A stretch of 45,186 nt of DNA from the NCBI GenBank assembly GCA_017541145.1, contig JAFXZT010000039.1, positions 1-45,186 on the forward strand, read 5' to 3'. Both the position numbers and the translations under genes were made by a program. The stretch comes from Bacteroidales bacterium (GTDB taxonomy: Bacteria > Bacteroidota > Bacteroidia > Bacteroidales > UBA3824). The notes under the pieces are model-generated. The model saw nothing but the letters and a program-made list of their open reading frames with translations. It ran no database searches and was not told the DNA's origin. This document shows, one piece after another, positions 9,497 to 18,020 of this stretch. Each line of letters begins with the position of its first letter. Position 1 is the stretch's first letter.

Positions 9497-10390
9497 TTAA
9501 TCGCTTTCGTATTCATACACCTCTTCGTAATAAGTAGTATTGCCGTCGTTATATGTTTTTTTACTATAATTAGTTTTTCCGTTATTATTGTTATTGTTGT
9601 TATAACTGTTATTGTTGTAATTGTTATAATTATTGTTGTTATAATTATTGTAATTGTTATTATTGTAATTGTTATTGTTGTAATTGTTATTATTATCAGA
9701 ATTGTTATTATTATCAGAATTGTTATTATTATCAGAATTGTTAACGCCACCACTAAGTACAGAAACGGCTTTGTCTCCAAAATCTTGAACACAATTTGAT
9801 TTGTAATAAGTGTGAGAACGTATCGCAACACCTACGGCTTTGTGATCGCGGTCAAGGATATTTTTACGGTGACCAACATCAGAAACGCCTTCATCTACAA
9901 GCAATTGCATCACGATTCCTATCGCAGTGGATTCGCCGTAACTGCAATTTTCTGCCATCGCATAACCTTGGTAACCGTGGTTTTCAATTCGTGTAAAAGC
10001 ATCAGTACCGTCAAGAGAATTATGTCCCGATTGACCGGATCTTCCCATTTCTTGAGCATGAGCAACAGCAGCTTTGGTTAAATAAGTTTCCGGCACAAGC
10101 ATCGGCAAATTGGAAACCTTTGCTAAATCGGAATATAAAGACGAGATGTAACTTGAACTTTTGTTACCGAGATAACCTTTGGCGTAAGTGTCACGAAATT
10201 TTGTGCCGTTCAAACGTGCAAGATTCATCAAGTATATCACATTTTTTTCTTCTTGAGTTAGCGAAGTGCCTTTGGCAGTGTTGGCTTTTGCGACTTCGGC
10301 TGCCGTCCATTGAGGATATCTAGAATCTTGAGCGTAAAGATGTCCAATGCTGAATACACATAGTATCAGCGGTAAAATAATCTTTTTCAT
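9497..10390 (-). CDS. Secreted CAP-domain (SCP/PR-1-like) protein with Asn/Tyr-rich tail
   Basis: Exported 297-residue protein with a signal peptide ending at about LYAQ (residue 21). Residues 45-212 form a CAP domain with the conserved His in the HAQEMGRSG region, AENCS and GHRKNIL. Bacterial CAP proteins are generally secreted and their activity is mostly unknown. From about residue 215 the protein becomes almost purely Asn with regularly spaced Tyr, Ser and Asp (SDNNNN, YNNNN units), then ends in a Tyr/Glu-rich segment. The tail is encoded by simple repeats, including three exact 18-bp copies. Length is likely variable between strains. The CAP call is firm; the role of the tail is unknown. 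Confidence 0.85.
   Translation of the reverse strand: MKKIILPLILCVFSIGHLYAQDSRYPQWTAAEVAKANTAKGTSLTQEEKNVIYLMNLARLNGTKFRDTYAKGYLGNKSSSYISSLYSDLAKVSNLPMLVPETYLTKAAVAHAQEMGRSGQSGHNSLDGTDAFTRIENHGYQGYAMAENCSYGESTAIGIVMQLLVDEGVSDVGHRKNILDRDHKAVGVAIRSHTYYKSNCVQDFGDKAVSVLSGGVNNSDNNNNSDNNNNSDNNNNYNNNNYNNNNYNNYNNNNYNNYNNNSYNNNNNNNGKTNYSKKTYNDGNTTYYEEVYEYESD
9682..9735. repeat. Three exact tandem 18-bp repeats within the CAP gene
   Basis: Copies at 9682-9699, 9700-9717 and 9718-9735 each encode six residues of the SDNNNN type. Further imperfect AAT/TAT-type repeats continue down to about 9585. Slippage here would change tail length in steps of six residues without breaking the frame. Confidence 0.85.
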
Positions 10391-10423
10391 GATGAATTTG
10401 GTTGTTAAATTAAATTAGTAATT

Positions 10424-10453
10424 AAAAAAACAAGGCTGTCCAAACGAACAGCC
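10424..10453 (-). terminator. Intrinsic terminator of the caspase-like gene
   Basis: On the minus strand GGCTGT (10448-10453) and ACAGCC (10434-10439) form a stem followed by a T-run (A-run at 10424-10430 on the plus strand). Confidence 0.75.
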
Positions 10454-10475
10454 CCGTATTTTGCTTGTTAATAAA

Positions 10476-12005
10476 TTATCTTGCAGGAGGATAATTTTGA
10501 TTATTGTTGTTTTGTTTTTTTGATTTCAACAATTTGATAATAACAATAATCAAAATCACAACAACAATAATCGGAAGTAAAATACATAACAGACCAGCAA
10601 AAAGAGAATCGTCGTCATCAGAGCTTGAATTAGAAGAATTCAAATCAGCCAATGATGATGCTTCACCCGATACAGCAGCAGAACCTGCAAGATTAATACT
10701 ACGTACTACAACTTGAGGATCACGTGATTTGCCTTCTTCGTCGAAACCTTCAGTTTTCTTTCTAACAAATGCGCTTGAATTTTCAACAATAGTCTGCCAT
10801 GATGGTTCGACTGTAGTAGTTGCCGAAATTTGTTTACGCAAATTATTAAGGAAAGATGTCAACAAGAAACCACCCTTGTTATCACAAAGAGCAACTTGAC
10901 CGGCTTTTGCTGCTGTAACTTTCATTGCTCCAGATGGCAAAAGGAACAATTTTTTAAGTTTTTCTACATCATAATTATTTGAACCTCTTGCAGCAAGCGC
11001 GTTTGATTCAATTTCAGGACGATCCATACCAAGCGATGAGTTACAACAATCTGAAAGCACTATTGTAAGACGAGCTCCTTTCTTTGTAATTGCATCGTAA
11101 ACGTCTGACACAGCAAGATATGGCTGATTTTCTTCAACATAATCTTCTGTAAGTTCATCGTAAGTTAAAAGCATTCTAGGATACGGGTCGGTATCGTTGT
11201 CAAAACGGAAACCGTGACCTGAATATACGAAAACTACAACATCGTTTTTGCCGACTTTAAGATTCTGAATTTCTTTTGTTACATTTTCTGCACTTACATC
11301 ATAACCCGAAATCAAATGCGATTTGAAACCGATTCCAAGACGTTTTGCATAATTCTGAAATTCAGGATAAACAAGATTAAGGTCTGTTTCAACAGATTTT
11401 CCGATTGTAGGATCTTTGGTAGCAGCTACCATTATGAAGTGCATTGTAACTTCGCCGCCATCAGAAGCATTGTTTTCCACATTGTTTTCTGAAACTACTT
11501 CCTGCGGCTGCTCCTCATATTCTTTTGCGTTTTTGTGAGCTTGCAAAAGCAATGAATACATCTCCTCATCTTTATCGTAAAAAGTTGAAATGATTTCTTC
11601 ATCACACTGAGCAAGGTCAAGTTCAAAAAAATCCTTCGATTTTTTCATTTTACCGGTACCAACATCCGCAATTCTATAAACTACATACGGAATGTCATTG
11701 TCTTCCGTAAATACGAAATACGGATATACTCCTTCTTCTACTGGTTCATTAGGTTGAGGAGAATAAACAACGAAAGATTTTCCGTTTTTTTCTACACGTC
11801 CGCCGGTATAAAGGCAGTCCCAAATATTACCTTCTTCATCGTCAGGAATACATCTGAGATAAGTTTCTGTTTCATCGAAATATGACCACAACCCGAAATA
11901 ATCTTTTTTGTCGGTATTATCGTGATATTCCAAATAATAAAGTGTTTGTGATTTCGCAGCTATTGTAACAAACATCACAAACATTAGTAAAAATATTCTT
12001 TTCAT
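10476..12005 (-). CDS. Exported caspase-like (peptidase C14) protein with C-terminal membrane anchor
   Basis: A 509-residue protein with signal peptide (residues 1-19), an N-terminal region of unknown fold (20-180), a caspase/metacaspase-like domain (about 185-385) and a long C-terminal membrane helix (about 465-490) followed by a basic, Asn-rich tail. The catalytic dyad is visible: His264 in YSGHG and Cys321 in SDCCNS, the second Cys being the usual nucleophile in DxC motifs of metacaspases. With a signal peptide and a stop-transfer helix, the protease domain should face the periplasm. This is unusual because characterised bacterial caspase-like effectors are usually cytoplasmic. Substrate and trigger are unknown. 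It ends in its own terminator. Confidence 0.8.
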   Translation of the reverse strand: MKRIFLLMFVMFVTIAAKSQTLYYLEYHDNTDKKDYFGLWSYFDETETYLRCIPDDEEGNIWDCLYTGGRVEKNGKSFVVYSPQPNEPVEEGVYPYFVFTEDNDIPYVVYRIADVGTGKMKKSKDFFELDLAQCDEEIISTFYDKDEEMYSLLLQAHKNAKEYEEQPQEVVSENNVENNASDGGEVTMHFIMVAATKDPTIGKSVETDLNLVYPEFQNYAKRLGIGFKSHLISGYDVSAENVTKEIQNLKVGKNDVVVFVYSGHGFRFDNDTDPYPRMLLTYDELTEDYVEENQPYLAVSDVYDAITKKGARLTIVLSDCCNSSLGMDRPEIESNALAARGSNNYDVEKLKKLFLLPSGAMKVTAAKAGQVALCDNKGGFLLTSFLNNLRKQISATTTVEPSWQTIVENSSAFVRKKTEGFDEEGKSRDPQVVVRSINLAGSAAVSGEASSLADLNSSNSSSDDDDSLFAGLLCILLPIIVVVILIIVIIKLLKSKKQNNNNQNYPPAR

Positions 12006-12115
12006 AAATTCTTATAAATAAATTAACAATTAATGTGACAAAAATAATTATTTATTTTTGATTAATTTATACTTATGAGATTTTATTTTATGGAAATCCA
12101 TATTTTTTTTTAAAC

Positions 12116-13135
12116 TTATTTTCTTGTCATTTCTTTTGTACTCAGAAGTCCGCACGCTGCAAAGATGTCTTCTCCGCGCGATGCTCTCACTGTTGTAATT
12201 ATATTGCGAGAATTGAGAATTTCTTGAAATTCGTGAATTCTGATATCCGACGATGCTTTGAAATCGCTTCCCGGATGCTCATGATAACGGATAAGGTTTA
12301 CTCTTGACGGAATTTTACTAAGTATTCTTGCCAATTCACGTGCGTGCTGAGGTGTATCGTTGAATCCTTGTATCATGATGTATTCGGCTGAAAATCTGCG
12401 TTGATGTCTGAAATCGTATTTTGCAACGAGCTCTAATGTACGGCTCAACGGCTGTGCTTTTTCTATCGGCATTATTTGCGCTCTTTCTTCCGGGAACGGA
12501 TTATGAACCGAAATTGCAAGATGTACATCGGTTTTCTCCAAAAATTCTTTCAACGCCGGCAAAATTCCCACTGTGGAAAGTGTCATTCTGTGAGGACTCA
12601 TTGCAAATCCGTAATCCGATGTTAAAATCTCCAAAGCTGACATGATATTTTCAAGATTGTCCATCGGCTCGCCCATTCCCATGAAAACCAAGTTGGTAAG
12701 TTTTTCAAATTCGGGCAATGATTTTATTTGATTGAGAATTTCTCCCGTTGTGAGGTTGCCGCCAAAGCCTTGCAATCCGGTGTTACAAAAACGGCATCCC
12801 ATTTTACAACCCGTTTGACACGATACACACAATGTAGCACGGTCGCGGTCGGGAATATAGGCTGCTTCTACAAAACGGTTTTCACCGGTTTGATACAAAT
12901 ATTTTTTTGTTCCGTCTTTTGAAACTGTTTCTTTTATAGGCGGTTGCAATCCAAATGTATATTTTTCGGAAAGCAATGCTTTTGCTTTTTTGGATATATT
13001 CGACATCTCGTCGATTGATGTGATATTTTTCTTATAAAGCCAGTCAGCAAGCTGTTTTGCAGTAAATTTCGGAAGTCCCAATTCTACTACAATATCTTGC
13101 AATTGTGATAATGTTTTGCCAAATAATGTATCCAT
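12116..13135 (-). CDS. rlmN: Dual-specificity 23S rRNA (A2503-C2) / tRNA (A37-C2) methyltransferase RlmN
   Basis: Radical-SAM enzyme that methylates C2 of adenosine 2503 in 23S rRNA and of A37 in certain tRNAs. The 339-residue length is normal. The radical-SAM cluster motif CKMGCRFC is at about residues 110-117, followed by GFGGNLTTGEIL and GMGEPMDN. The C-terminal RASRGEDIFAACGLL supplies the catalytic Cys that forms the methyl-bearing intermediate. It lies 14 nt downstream of the thioredoxin-fold gene and is probably co-transcribed with it. Confidence 0.96.
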   Translation of the reverse strand: MDTLFGKTLSQLQDIVVELGLPKFTAKQLADWLYKKNITSIDEMSNISKKAKALLSEKYTFGLQPPIKETVSKDGTKKYLYQTGENRFVEAAYIPDRDRATLCVSCQTGCKMGCRFCNTGLQGFGGNLTTGEILNQIKSLPEFEKLTNLVFMGMGEPMDNLENIMSALEILTSDYGFAMSPHRMTLSTVGILPALKEFLEKTDVHLAISVHNPFPEERAQIMPIEKAQPLSRTLELVAKYDFRHQRRFSAEYIMIQGFNDTPQHARELARILSKIPSRVNLIRYHEHPGSDFKASSDIRIHEFQEILNSRNIITTVRASRGEDIFAACGLLSTKEMTRK

Positions 13136-13149
13136 TTAATAAAAAAAAA

Positions 13150-14202
13150 CTAAATATTATTCTTTTTGTAAAATTGTTCAAATGTCAAAGTCTTGTAAGC
13201 CTCGGTAGCGTAATATTTCAAAACTACGTTCCAAAATTCCGGAGAGAAAAATGATTCGGTTCTTGATACAAATTTTCCTTCCTTATCGAAGAAAAACATC
13301 GCCGGAAATGTGAAATTATTATTCATAAGTGCCATTGTAAACTGGTTTGGCATCATATTGCCCTGACCTGTAAACGGATGCTGATGCAACGGATCCATCC
13401 AATAAATTGTATCTGTGGTAGTTGCCTCAAATCTTACGGGATAATAATTTTGATTGATATAGTCGCAAATTTTCTTGTCTTTCAAAATTGTTTTTTCGTG
13501 TACAATGGAATTCATTGTAACGTACGGGATGTATCCGCGATATTTTTTGTCGATATAACAATCAATCATTATCGGTTTTTTCTCTTTGGTATATTTTTCG
13601 GTAAGTTCCTCAAAACTCAACCAATTGATTACGCCGGTAGTATCTATTTTTGAATCAGTCAACTTTGCGATATCATCTTTGTAAACATCTGAAAATGAAT
13701 ACATGTACAAATCTTTGAAATCTTCTAATCCGACAGTACGCGACAAATCTTCGGAAAAATATACAAGTATCGGCTCTATCGATTTGATATCCATGTATCC
13801 GGGAATCGGTGCTACATTTTTGTCTCTATCGATGTAAACTATTGTAGGATAAGACATCCGCTGTCCCAAAAGATGAATAGCAAGTTTGTTGTTTCTGCCG
13901 TCAGAAACCCATTCTTTGCCTTGAAATTTTATTGTATCAGAAGTTTCGGCATCAAAACGTATGCAATAAAAATTTTGATTTATATAAGATGCTAACTGCT
14001 GGTTCTGAAATGTAGTAGCCATCATTCGTTTACACCATCCGCACCAATCGGTGTAGACATCAATCATAAACGGACGATGCTCTGTAGAATCCAATCTTTC
14101 AGCTTCTTCAAATGATATCCATTTGATAGGACCAAGATTTTCCTGAGCGTATGAAAAAACACCGGAAACGGCCAATAGTAAACTCAAAAATATCTTTTTC
14201 AT
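13150..14202 (-). CDS. Exported tandem thioredoxin-fold protein, second domain without CxxC
   Basis: A 350-residue periplasmic protein with signal peptide MKKIFLSLLLAVSGVFSYAQ. The first thioredoxin-like domain (about 25-150) has the redox motif WCGWC (Cys54, Cys57). The second (about 190-345) clearly repeats the first: IKWISFEEAE and INWLSFEELT, then FMIDVYTD and IMIDCYID align, but the active site is replaced by KKYRG. The first domain is probably an oxidoreductase for envelope proteins. The second probably keeps only a binding or structural role. The gene precedes rlmN. Confidence 0.82.
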   Translation of the reverse strand: MKKIFLSLLLAVSGVFSYAQENLGPIKWISFEEAERLDSTEHRPFMIDVYTDWCGWCKRMMATTFQNQQLASYINQNFYCIRFDAETSDTIKFQGKEWVSDGRNNKLAIHLLGQRMSYPTIVYIDRDKNVAPIPGYMDIKSIEPILVYFSEDLSRTVGLEDFKDLYMYSFSDVYKDDIAKLTDSKIDTTGVINWLSFEELTEKYTKEKKPIMIDCYIDKKYRGYIPYVTMNSIVHEKTILKDKKICDYINQNYYPVRFEATTTDTIYWMDPLHQHPFTGQGNMMPNQFTMALMNNNFTFPAMFFFDKEGKFVSRTESFFSPEFWNVVLKYYATEAYKTLTFEQFYKKNNI

Positions 14203-14309
14203 TTCTTATGTAAATTAATAATGTGCAAATGTAACTATTTTGACGAAATTAACGGCTAAAAGTTGTTTAGAAAATCCCCGGATTAACAAAATTTATGTTT
14301 AATAATCAT

Positions 14310-14340
14310 AAAAAAAGCCGATGTTATCACAACAACGGCT
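14310..14340 (-). terminator. Intrinsic terminator of the FGE-fold gene
   Basis: On the minus strand a 10-bp stem with one mismatch (AGCCGTTGTT with AACATCGGCT) and a 5-base loop is followed by seven T. The gap 14203-14486 holds nothing else that I can support. Confidence 0.85.
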
Positions 14341-14486
14341 ATACTATGAAATATGAATAAAAATGTAAATGAATTTTATGATTCTAACTTATTCTTACCA
14401 CAAAGTTATAGTAAAAAAGAAGAATTTAACAAATAAAACGAACTAAAATTGAACGAACCAAGTAAAAAATTCGCTTTACAGTTAAT

Positions 14487-15392
14487 TTACTTTGTGATTA
14501 AAACAAGTCGGAATCCGGTAAAAGGATTCGGAAGATTTCCGATATTAAGTTCTTGTTCAGCACCGATTTGCATATAATGACCGAAACTGTGCCAAGATCC
14601 GCCTTTTACATTGCCGTCTACAGTAAGCTCGGCAGCATTGCCAGCCATTTGGTAAAGTCCGTAATTGTTTGGCTCATGACATTTTGTAGGTTGCAACGTT
14701 GTGGAATAAACCACATTGTCATCAAGAATTTCAACGTTACCGGTTTCAGGATTCAATCTGATGTTTTCTTCGCCTGCCACTCTGAAATTGGCACGATATT
14801 CACCTTTTTTATCAGTAAGGAATTTACCGTCCCAAGGATAAATCGCATTTTTGCTACCGCCCGCAGCAGCTACAAGCCATTCGCTCTCGGTAGGAAGTCG
14901 GAATTCTGCTCCCGGATATTTTGCTTGGTCGTATACTGCATAAAGTCTTGTTAACCAAATACAAAATGCTTCAGCACCTTCTTTTGTAATATTTACAACA
15001 GGATACTGAGAATATTTGGTATCTGTATCATAAAATTTTGATGCAGTTTCGTAAGCCTCACTAAGTTTTTTCCATTGAGAATTGTCGATTTTAAATTCAG
15101 AAACCAAATCGTTGAGCTTGTAATTTTCCAAATCTTTCAAAAAAGCATTGTAAGCCTCATTGGTAGTTTCATAAATCGACATGTAAAAATCTCCGGCTCT
15201 GTGAGTTTTGTCAAGTGTACTAAATGTAGACTGAGGAATAAGTTTCATCTGAGATTCCAAAGTTTTTACAAGTTCCAGATGCGCTGACAACGATTTTTGA
15301 TAATCAATCTTATTTAAACCAGAGTTCTGGGAATATCCGGCAATACTGAACAAACATATCAGTAAGACCAAACTAATTTTGTGTTTTATCAT
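14487..15392 (-). CDS. Exported FGE-sulfatase-fold (SUMF1-like) protein
   Basis: A 301-residue protein with a signal peptide ending at about GYSQ. The fold is that of formylglycine-generating-enzyme-like proteins: FYMSIYETTNEAYNAFL near the start, RLPTESEWLVAAAGG in the middle, and NNYGLYQMAGNAAELT, GGSWHSFG and TGFRLV at the end. In Bacteroidota this fold is used by gliding and secretion proteins such as GldJ and GldK as well as by enzymes. This protein is shorter, has no lipobox, and lacks clear active-site Cys pairs, so an enzymatic role is doubtful. It forms a single-gene unit with its own terminator. Confidence 0.68.
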   Translation of the reverse strand: MIKHKISLVLLICLFSIAGYSQNSGLNKIDYQKSLSAHLELVKTLESQMKLIPQSTFSTLDKTHRAGDFYMSIYETTNEAYNAFLKDLENYKLNDLVSEFKIDNSQWKKLSEAYETASKFYDTDTKYSQYPVVNITKEGAEAFCIWLTRLYAVYDQAKYPGAEFRLPTESEWLVAAAGGSKNAIYPWDGKFLTDKKGEYRANFRVAGEENIRLNPETGNVEILDDNVVYSTTLQPTKCHEPNNYGLYQMAGNAAELTVDGNVKGGSWHSFGHYMQIGAEQELNIGNLPNPFTGFRLVLITK

Positions 15393-15525
15393 ATTTATGA
15401 AGAATTATTGTTAAGAAATCTAAATAAAAACTTTCTTTTTAGCGTTTACATCAAAATCAGTGCAAAATATAGCATCCTGAGAAACTTTTTTTTTAAAATA
15501 TAAGCAAAATATTTTGTAAATATTT

Positions 15526-15556
15526 TTTGTAAAGAAAACTATCAAAACTATATTTG
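15526..15556 (+). promoter_or_regulatory. Bacteroidetes-type promoter of the SPOR-like gene
   Basis: TTTG at 15526-15529, a 19-base spacer and TATATTTG at 15549-15556 match the -33/-7 consensus perfectly. The predicted start near 15563 gives a leader of about 85 nt. Confidence 0.8.
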
Positions 15557-15648
15557 CACCTTGAAAACAAAAACTAAGTTTTAATTTTTGGCAATAATTT
15601 TGATTAAATAAATTGTATATACTAAAATAGTTTTAAAAATCACGTAAT

Positions 15649-16707
15649 ATGAAAAAAATCTTTAAACCAATAGCAGTTTTAGCTTTCTTGCTTGCGGCAA
15701 GCACTGCATCTTTTGCCCAAGAAGGAAGTGACATGTTTGACATCCTTACAGATTATATCAATGAAGAGCAAAGCACTGCTCTCACAAAGCTGCAAGAAGA
15801 CATTGCAAAAGGCGAAAAACTTGTTTCTCAAGCTGAAACACAAGACAAAGCTAACGCAAAATTTCTAAGTTCTACCAAAAAAGGTAAAGCAAAAAAAGGT
15901 GAAAAAAAATCTGTAGAAGCTAAATCTTTGCGTATCAAAGCAGCTAAATATTATGAGAAATCATTTGAATCGCTTTATGATATTTATCGCTCTGTAGTCA
16001 GCGATGCTACTTTTACATATCCTGCCGACAAAACAAGCGCAGAACAATATCTTGCTGAGGCTGAAACTTCGTTGCAAGACGGCTCGGCTAAACTGAAACC
16101 CTACGGAAAACTTACTAACAAAAGTCTTGAAACTACTACTTATAAAACTTTGAAAACCGATCTTGCTACTTGCAAATCAAAATTTGAGGAAGCCGGCAAA
16201 AATTGCTACAGAGCTTTGAAACTCTATGCTGACCAAGCCGCTAAGAAAAACAAGGAAGACGCTGCCGATCAGGCTTTTTGGAACTCTACCGTACAAACCA
16301 ACACTATTGATGCTTACAACAGATACATCAGCAAATATCCTAACGGTAAATATGTTAGCGAGGCTAAACGCAGAATTGCTAACCTTCAGAATATGAGCAA
16401 AGTAAAACGCGTAACTTCGGATAATCCTGACGAAGGTTTGGCTTACAGAATCCAAATTTGCGCCGACAAAAAACCATGGTCTCAGAAAAAATTGGCTCGT
16501 CTTTACAAAGGTGACCTCAAAATTGATGAACGCCAAACTGACGGCTATTACAAATATTGGATTGGATGTTTCCGCTCATACGAAGACGCTCAAAACGCTG
16601 AACAATCTATGGGCTTGAAACAATCTTTCATCGTTTGTTTCAACGAAGGTGTACAAATTCATATCACTGAAGCTCAAGAACTTGAAGCTAATCTTTCTGA
16701 CGAATAA
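15649..16707 (+). CDS. Exported helical-repeat protein with SPOR-like C-terminal domain
   Basis: A 352-residue protein with a signal peptide ending at SFAQ (about residue 23). Residues 35-215 are mostly charged helices rich in Lys, Ala and Glu. A short TPR-like segment follows (AYNRYISKYPNGKYVSEAKRR, about 222-245). The last 90 residues (about 263-340; YRIQICADKKPW, GYYKYWIGCFRSYEDAQ) resemble a SPOR domain, which binds denuded glycan strands of peptidoglycan. Role is probably in the cell envelope. A consensus promoter precedes it and a strong terminator follows. Confidence 0.62.
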   Translation: MKKIFKPIAVLAFLLAASTASFAQEGSDMFDILTDYINEEQSTALTKLQEDIAKGEKLVSQAETQDKANAKFLSSTKKGKAKKGEKKSVEAKSLRIKAAKYYEKSFESLYDIYRSVVSDATFTYPADKTSAEQYLAEAETSLQDGSAKLKPYGKLTNKSLETTTYKTLKTDLATCKSKFEEAGKNCYRALKLYADQAAKKNKEDAADQAFWNSTVQTNTIDAYNRYISKYPNGKYVSEAKRRIANLQNMSKVKRVTSDNPDEGLAYRIQICADKKPWSQKKLARLYKGDLKIDERQTDGYYKYWIGCFRSYEDAQNAEQSMGLKQSFIVCFNEGVQIHITEAQELEANLSDE

Positions 16708-16730
16708 TTTTTAGAAGAAATCATTTTTTT

Positions 16731-16780
16731 TAAATAAAAAAGTCCGGAAATAGGAGAAATCCCACTTCCGGACTTTTTTT
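16731..16780. terminator. Bidirectional intrinsic terminator
   Basis: AAGTCCGGAA (16740-16749) pairs with TTCCGGACTT (16766-16775), flanked by A-rich and T-rich runs. It ends the SPOR-like gene on the plus strand and lies at the stop of the phosphoesterase gene on the minus strand. Confidence 0.9.
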
Positions 16781-17931
16781 TATTTTTTAACTAATTCTAT
16801 TACAACCATTTCCGGGCGTGAAGACGTTCTAACAGGCGGTCCCCAAGTGCCATAACCCGATGTTGTGTAAAATGTTGAATTTCCTTCGCGATATATGCCA
16901 TAATCGTTTTTGTATAACCTTCTGGTAATCAAAAACAACGGCCACAATTGCGCTCCGGCGTGAGTATGTCCCGACAATCCGAGATCAATACCGGCGTTCA
17001 CCGACTCGTCATAACTGCGCGGCGGCTGATGGTCAAGCAAAATTGTAAAATCGTTACTGTCAACATCTTTTGTAAATTCTTCCAACGATTTGCGAAGTTT
17101 CACTTTTTCACGCATTCCGGCAGAAAGATCTTCACGACCGATAATCGTAACACCAAACGGCAATTTCGCAACCGAATCACGCAAAACTTTTACACCGTGT
17201 TTTGTAAGAAATTCGTCGGCAACATACGCATTACCAAGCCATTCGTGATTTCCGTTTATCGCGTAAATTCCGCAACCGGTTCTAATCTCATCCAATATAT
17301 CACCTACTCTTGAATTGACAACGGGATACGGATCTCCATCAAAAAAATCTCCGGCAATCACCACAAAATCAGGATTTTCGGCATTAATACGGTCTTTCAA
17401 ACGCTCAAAAAAACTGTCACAATTTATCATGCCCAAATGTACATCCGAAACAAGAACAAATTTTATATTCTGAGTTAAATTTTTCGTTGTATCAAATGTA
17501 ATATGCTTAGTAACAGGAAATTTTGCAACCAACGCTCCACAAATCAAAATCAAAGTTACAACTATACTACCGCACAACGAAAACATCCGTGCTTTTTCGT
17601 TACCAACAGCATAAGTAAAACTGAGAAAATCTGTTTTAAAAAGTAAATTACCCAATCTAAATATATCAATCAACAAAAAGACAATTACGAAATACATAAT
17701 TGCCGCCAAAACCCACGAACCGATATAAGTAAACGGGAAACTAAAAGCGTAAAAACCTTTGGATTGAAGTATATAACCAATAATAAAACTAATAAAAAAA
17801 AGTACATAAACAGCCCTCGACAAAACACCTTGCCAAGTATTGTACTCCGGCATCAACGGTCTGATTCTGAAATAGATATAAAAACCAATGCCTATCAACA
17901 ATGCAATAGCAAAAGCTAAAATTTTAAACAT
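16780..17931 (-). CDS. Membrane-anchored calcineurin-like metallophosphoesterase
   Basis: A 383-residue protein with four hydrophobic segments in the first 140 residues and a metallophosphoesterase domain from about 155. All metal-binding motifs are present: DVH (Asp163, His165), GD (Asp195), GNHE (Asn228, His229), a His in LLDHQPP (His301) and GHTH (His322, His324). This layout matches the YaeI/YkuE-type family, some of which act on lipid intermediates of the envelope. The substrate cannot be read from the sequence. It is divergent from the nucleotidyltransferase gene. Confidence 0.88.
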   Translation of the reverse strand: MFKILAFAIALLIGIGFYIYFRIRPLMPEYNTWQGVLSRAVYVLFFISFIIGYILQSKGFYAFSFPFTYIGSWVLAAIMYFVIVFLLIDIFRLGNLLFKTDFLSFTYAVGNEKARMFSLCGSIVVTLILICGALVAKFPVTKHITFDTTKNLTQNIKFVLVSDVHLGMINCDSFFERLKDRINAENPDFVVIAGDFFDGDPYPVVNSRVGDILDEIRTGCGIYAINGNHEWLGNAYVADEFLTKHGVKVLRDSVAKLPFGVTIIGREDLSAGMREKVKLRKSLEEFTKDVDSNDFTILLDHQPPRSYDESVNAGIDLGLSGHTHAGAQLWPLFLITRRLYKNDYGIYREGNSTFYTTSGYGTWGPPVRTSSRPEMVVIELVKK

Positions 17932-17979
17932 ATTTGAAAAAATTAATTTTTATTATGGTCAAAATTACATTTAAAATAT

Positions 17980-17987
17980 TATCTTTG
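17980..17987 (+). promoter_or_regulatory. -7 box of the nucleotidyltransferase gene
   Basis: TATCTTTG matches TAnnTTTG and lies 33 bases before the ATG at 18021. No TTTG is seen at the usual -33 spacing. Confidence 0.45.
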
Positions 17988-18020
17988 CAACACGAAATAT
18001 CTTAAAATAGATTAAATATT

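Noticed and set aside
9385-9831. Minus-strand frame of 148 codons full of Ile and Thr
   Set aside because: It is the shadow of the Asn-rich repeat of the CAP gene read in another frame; composition is pure low complexity and there is no start signal.
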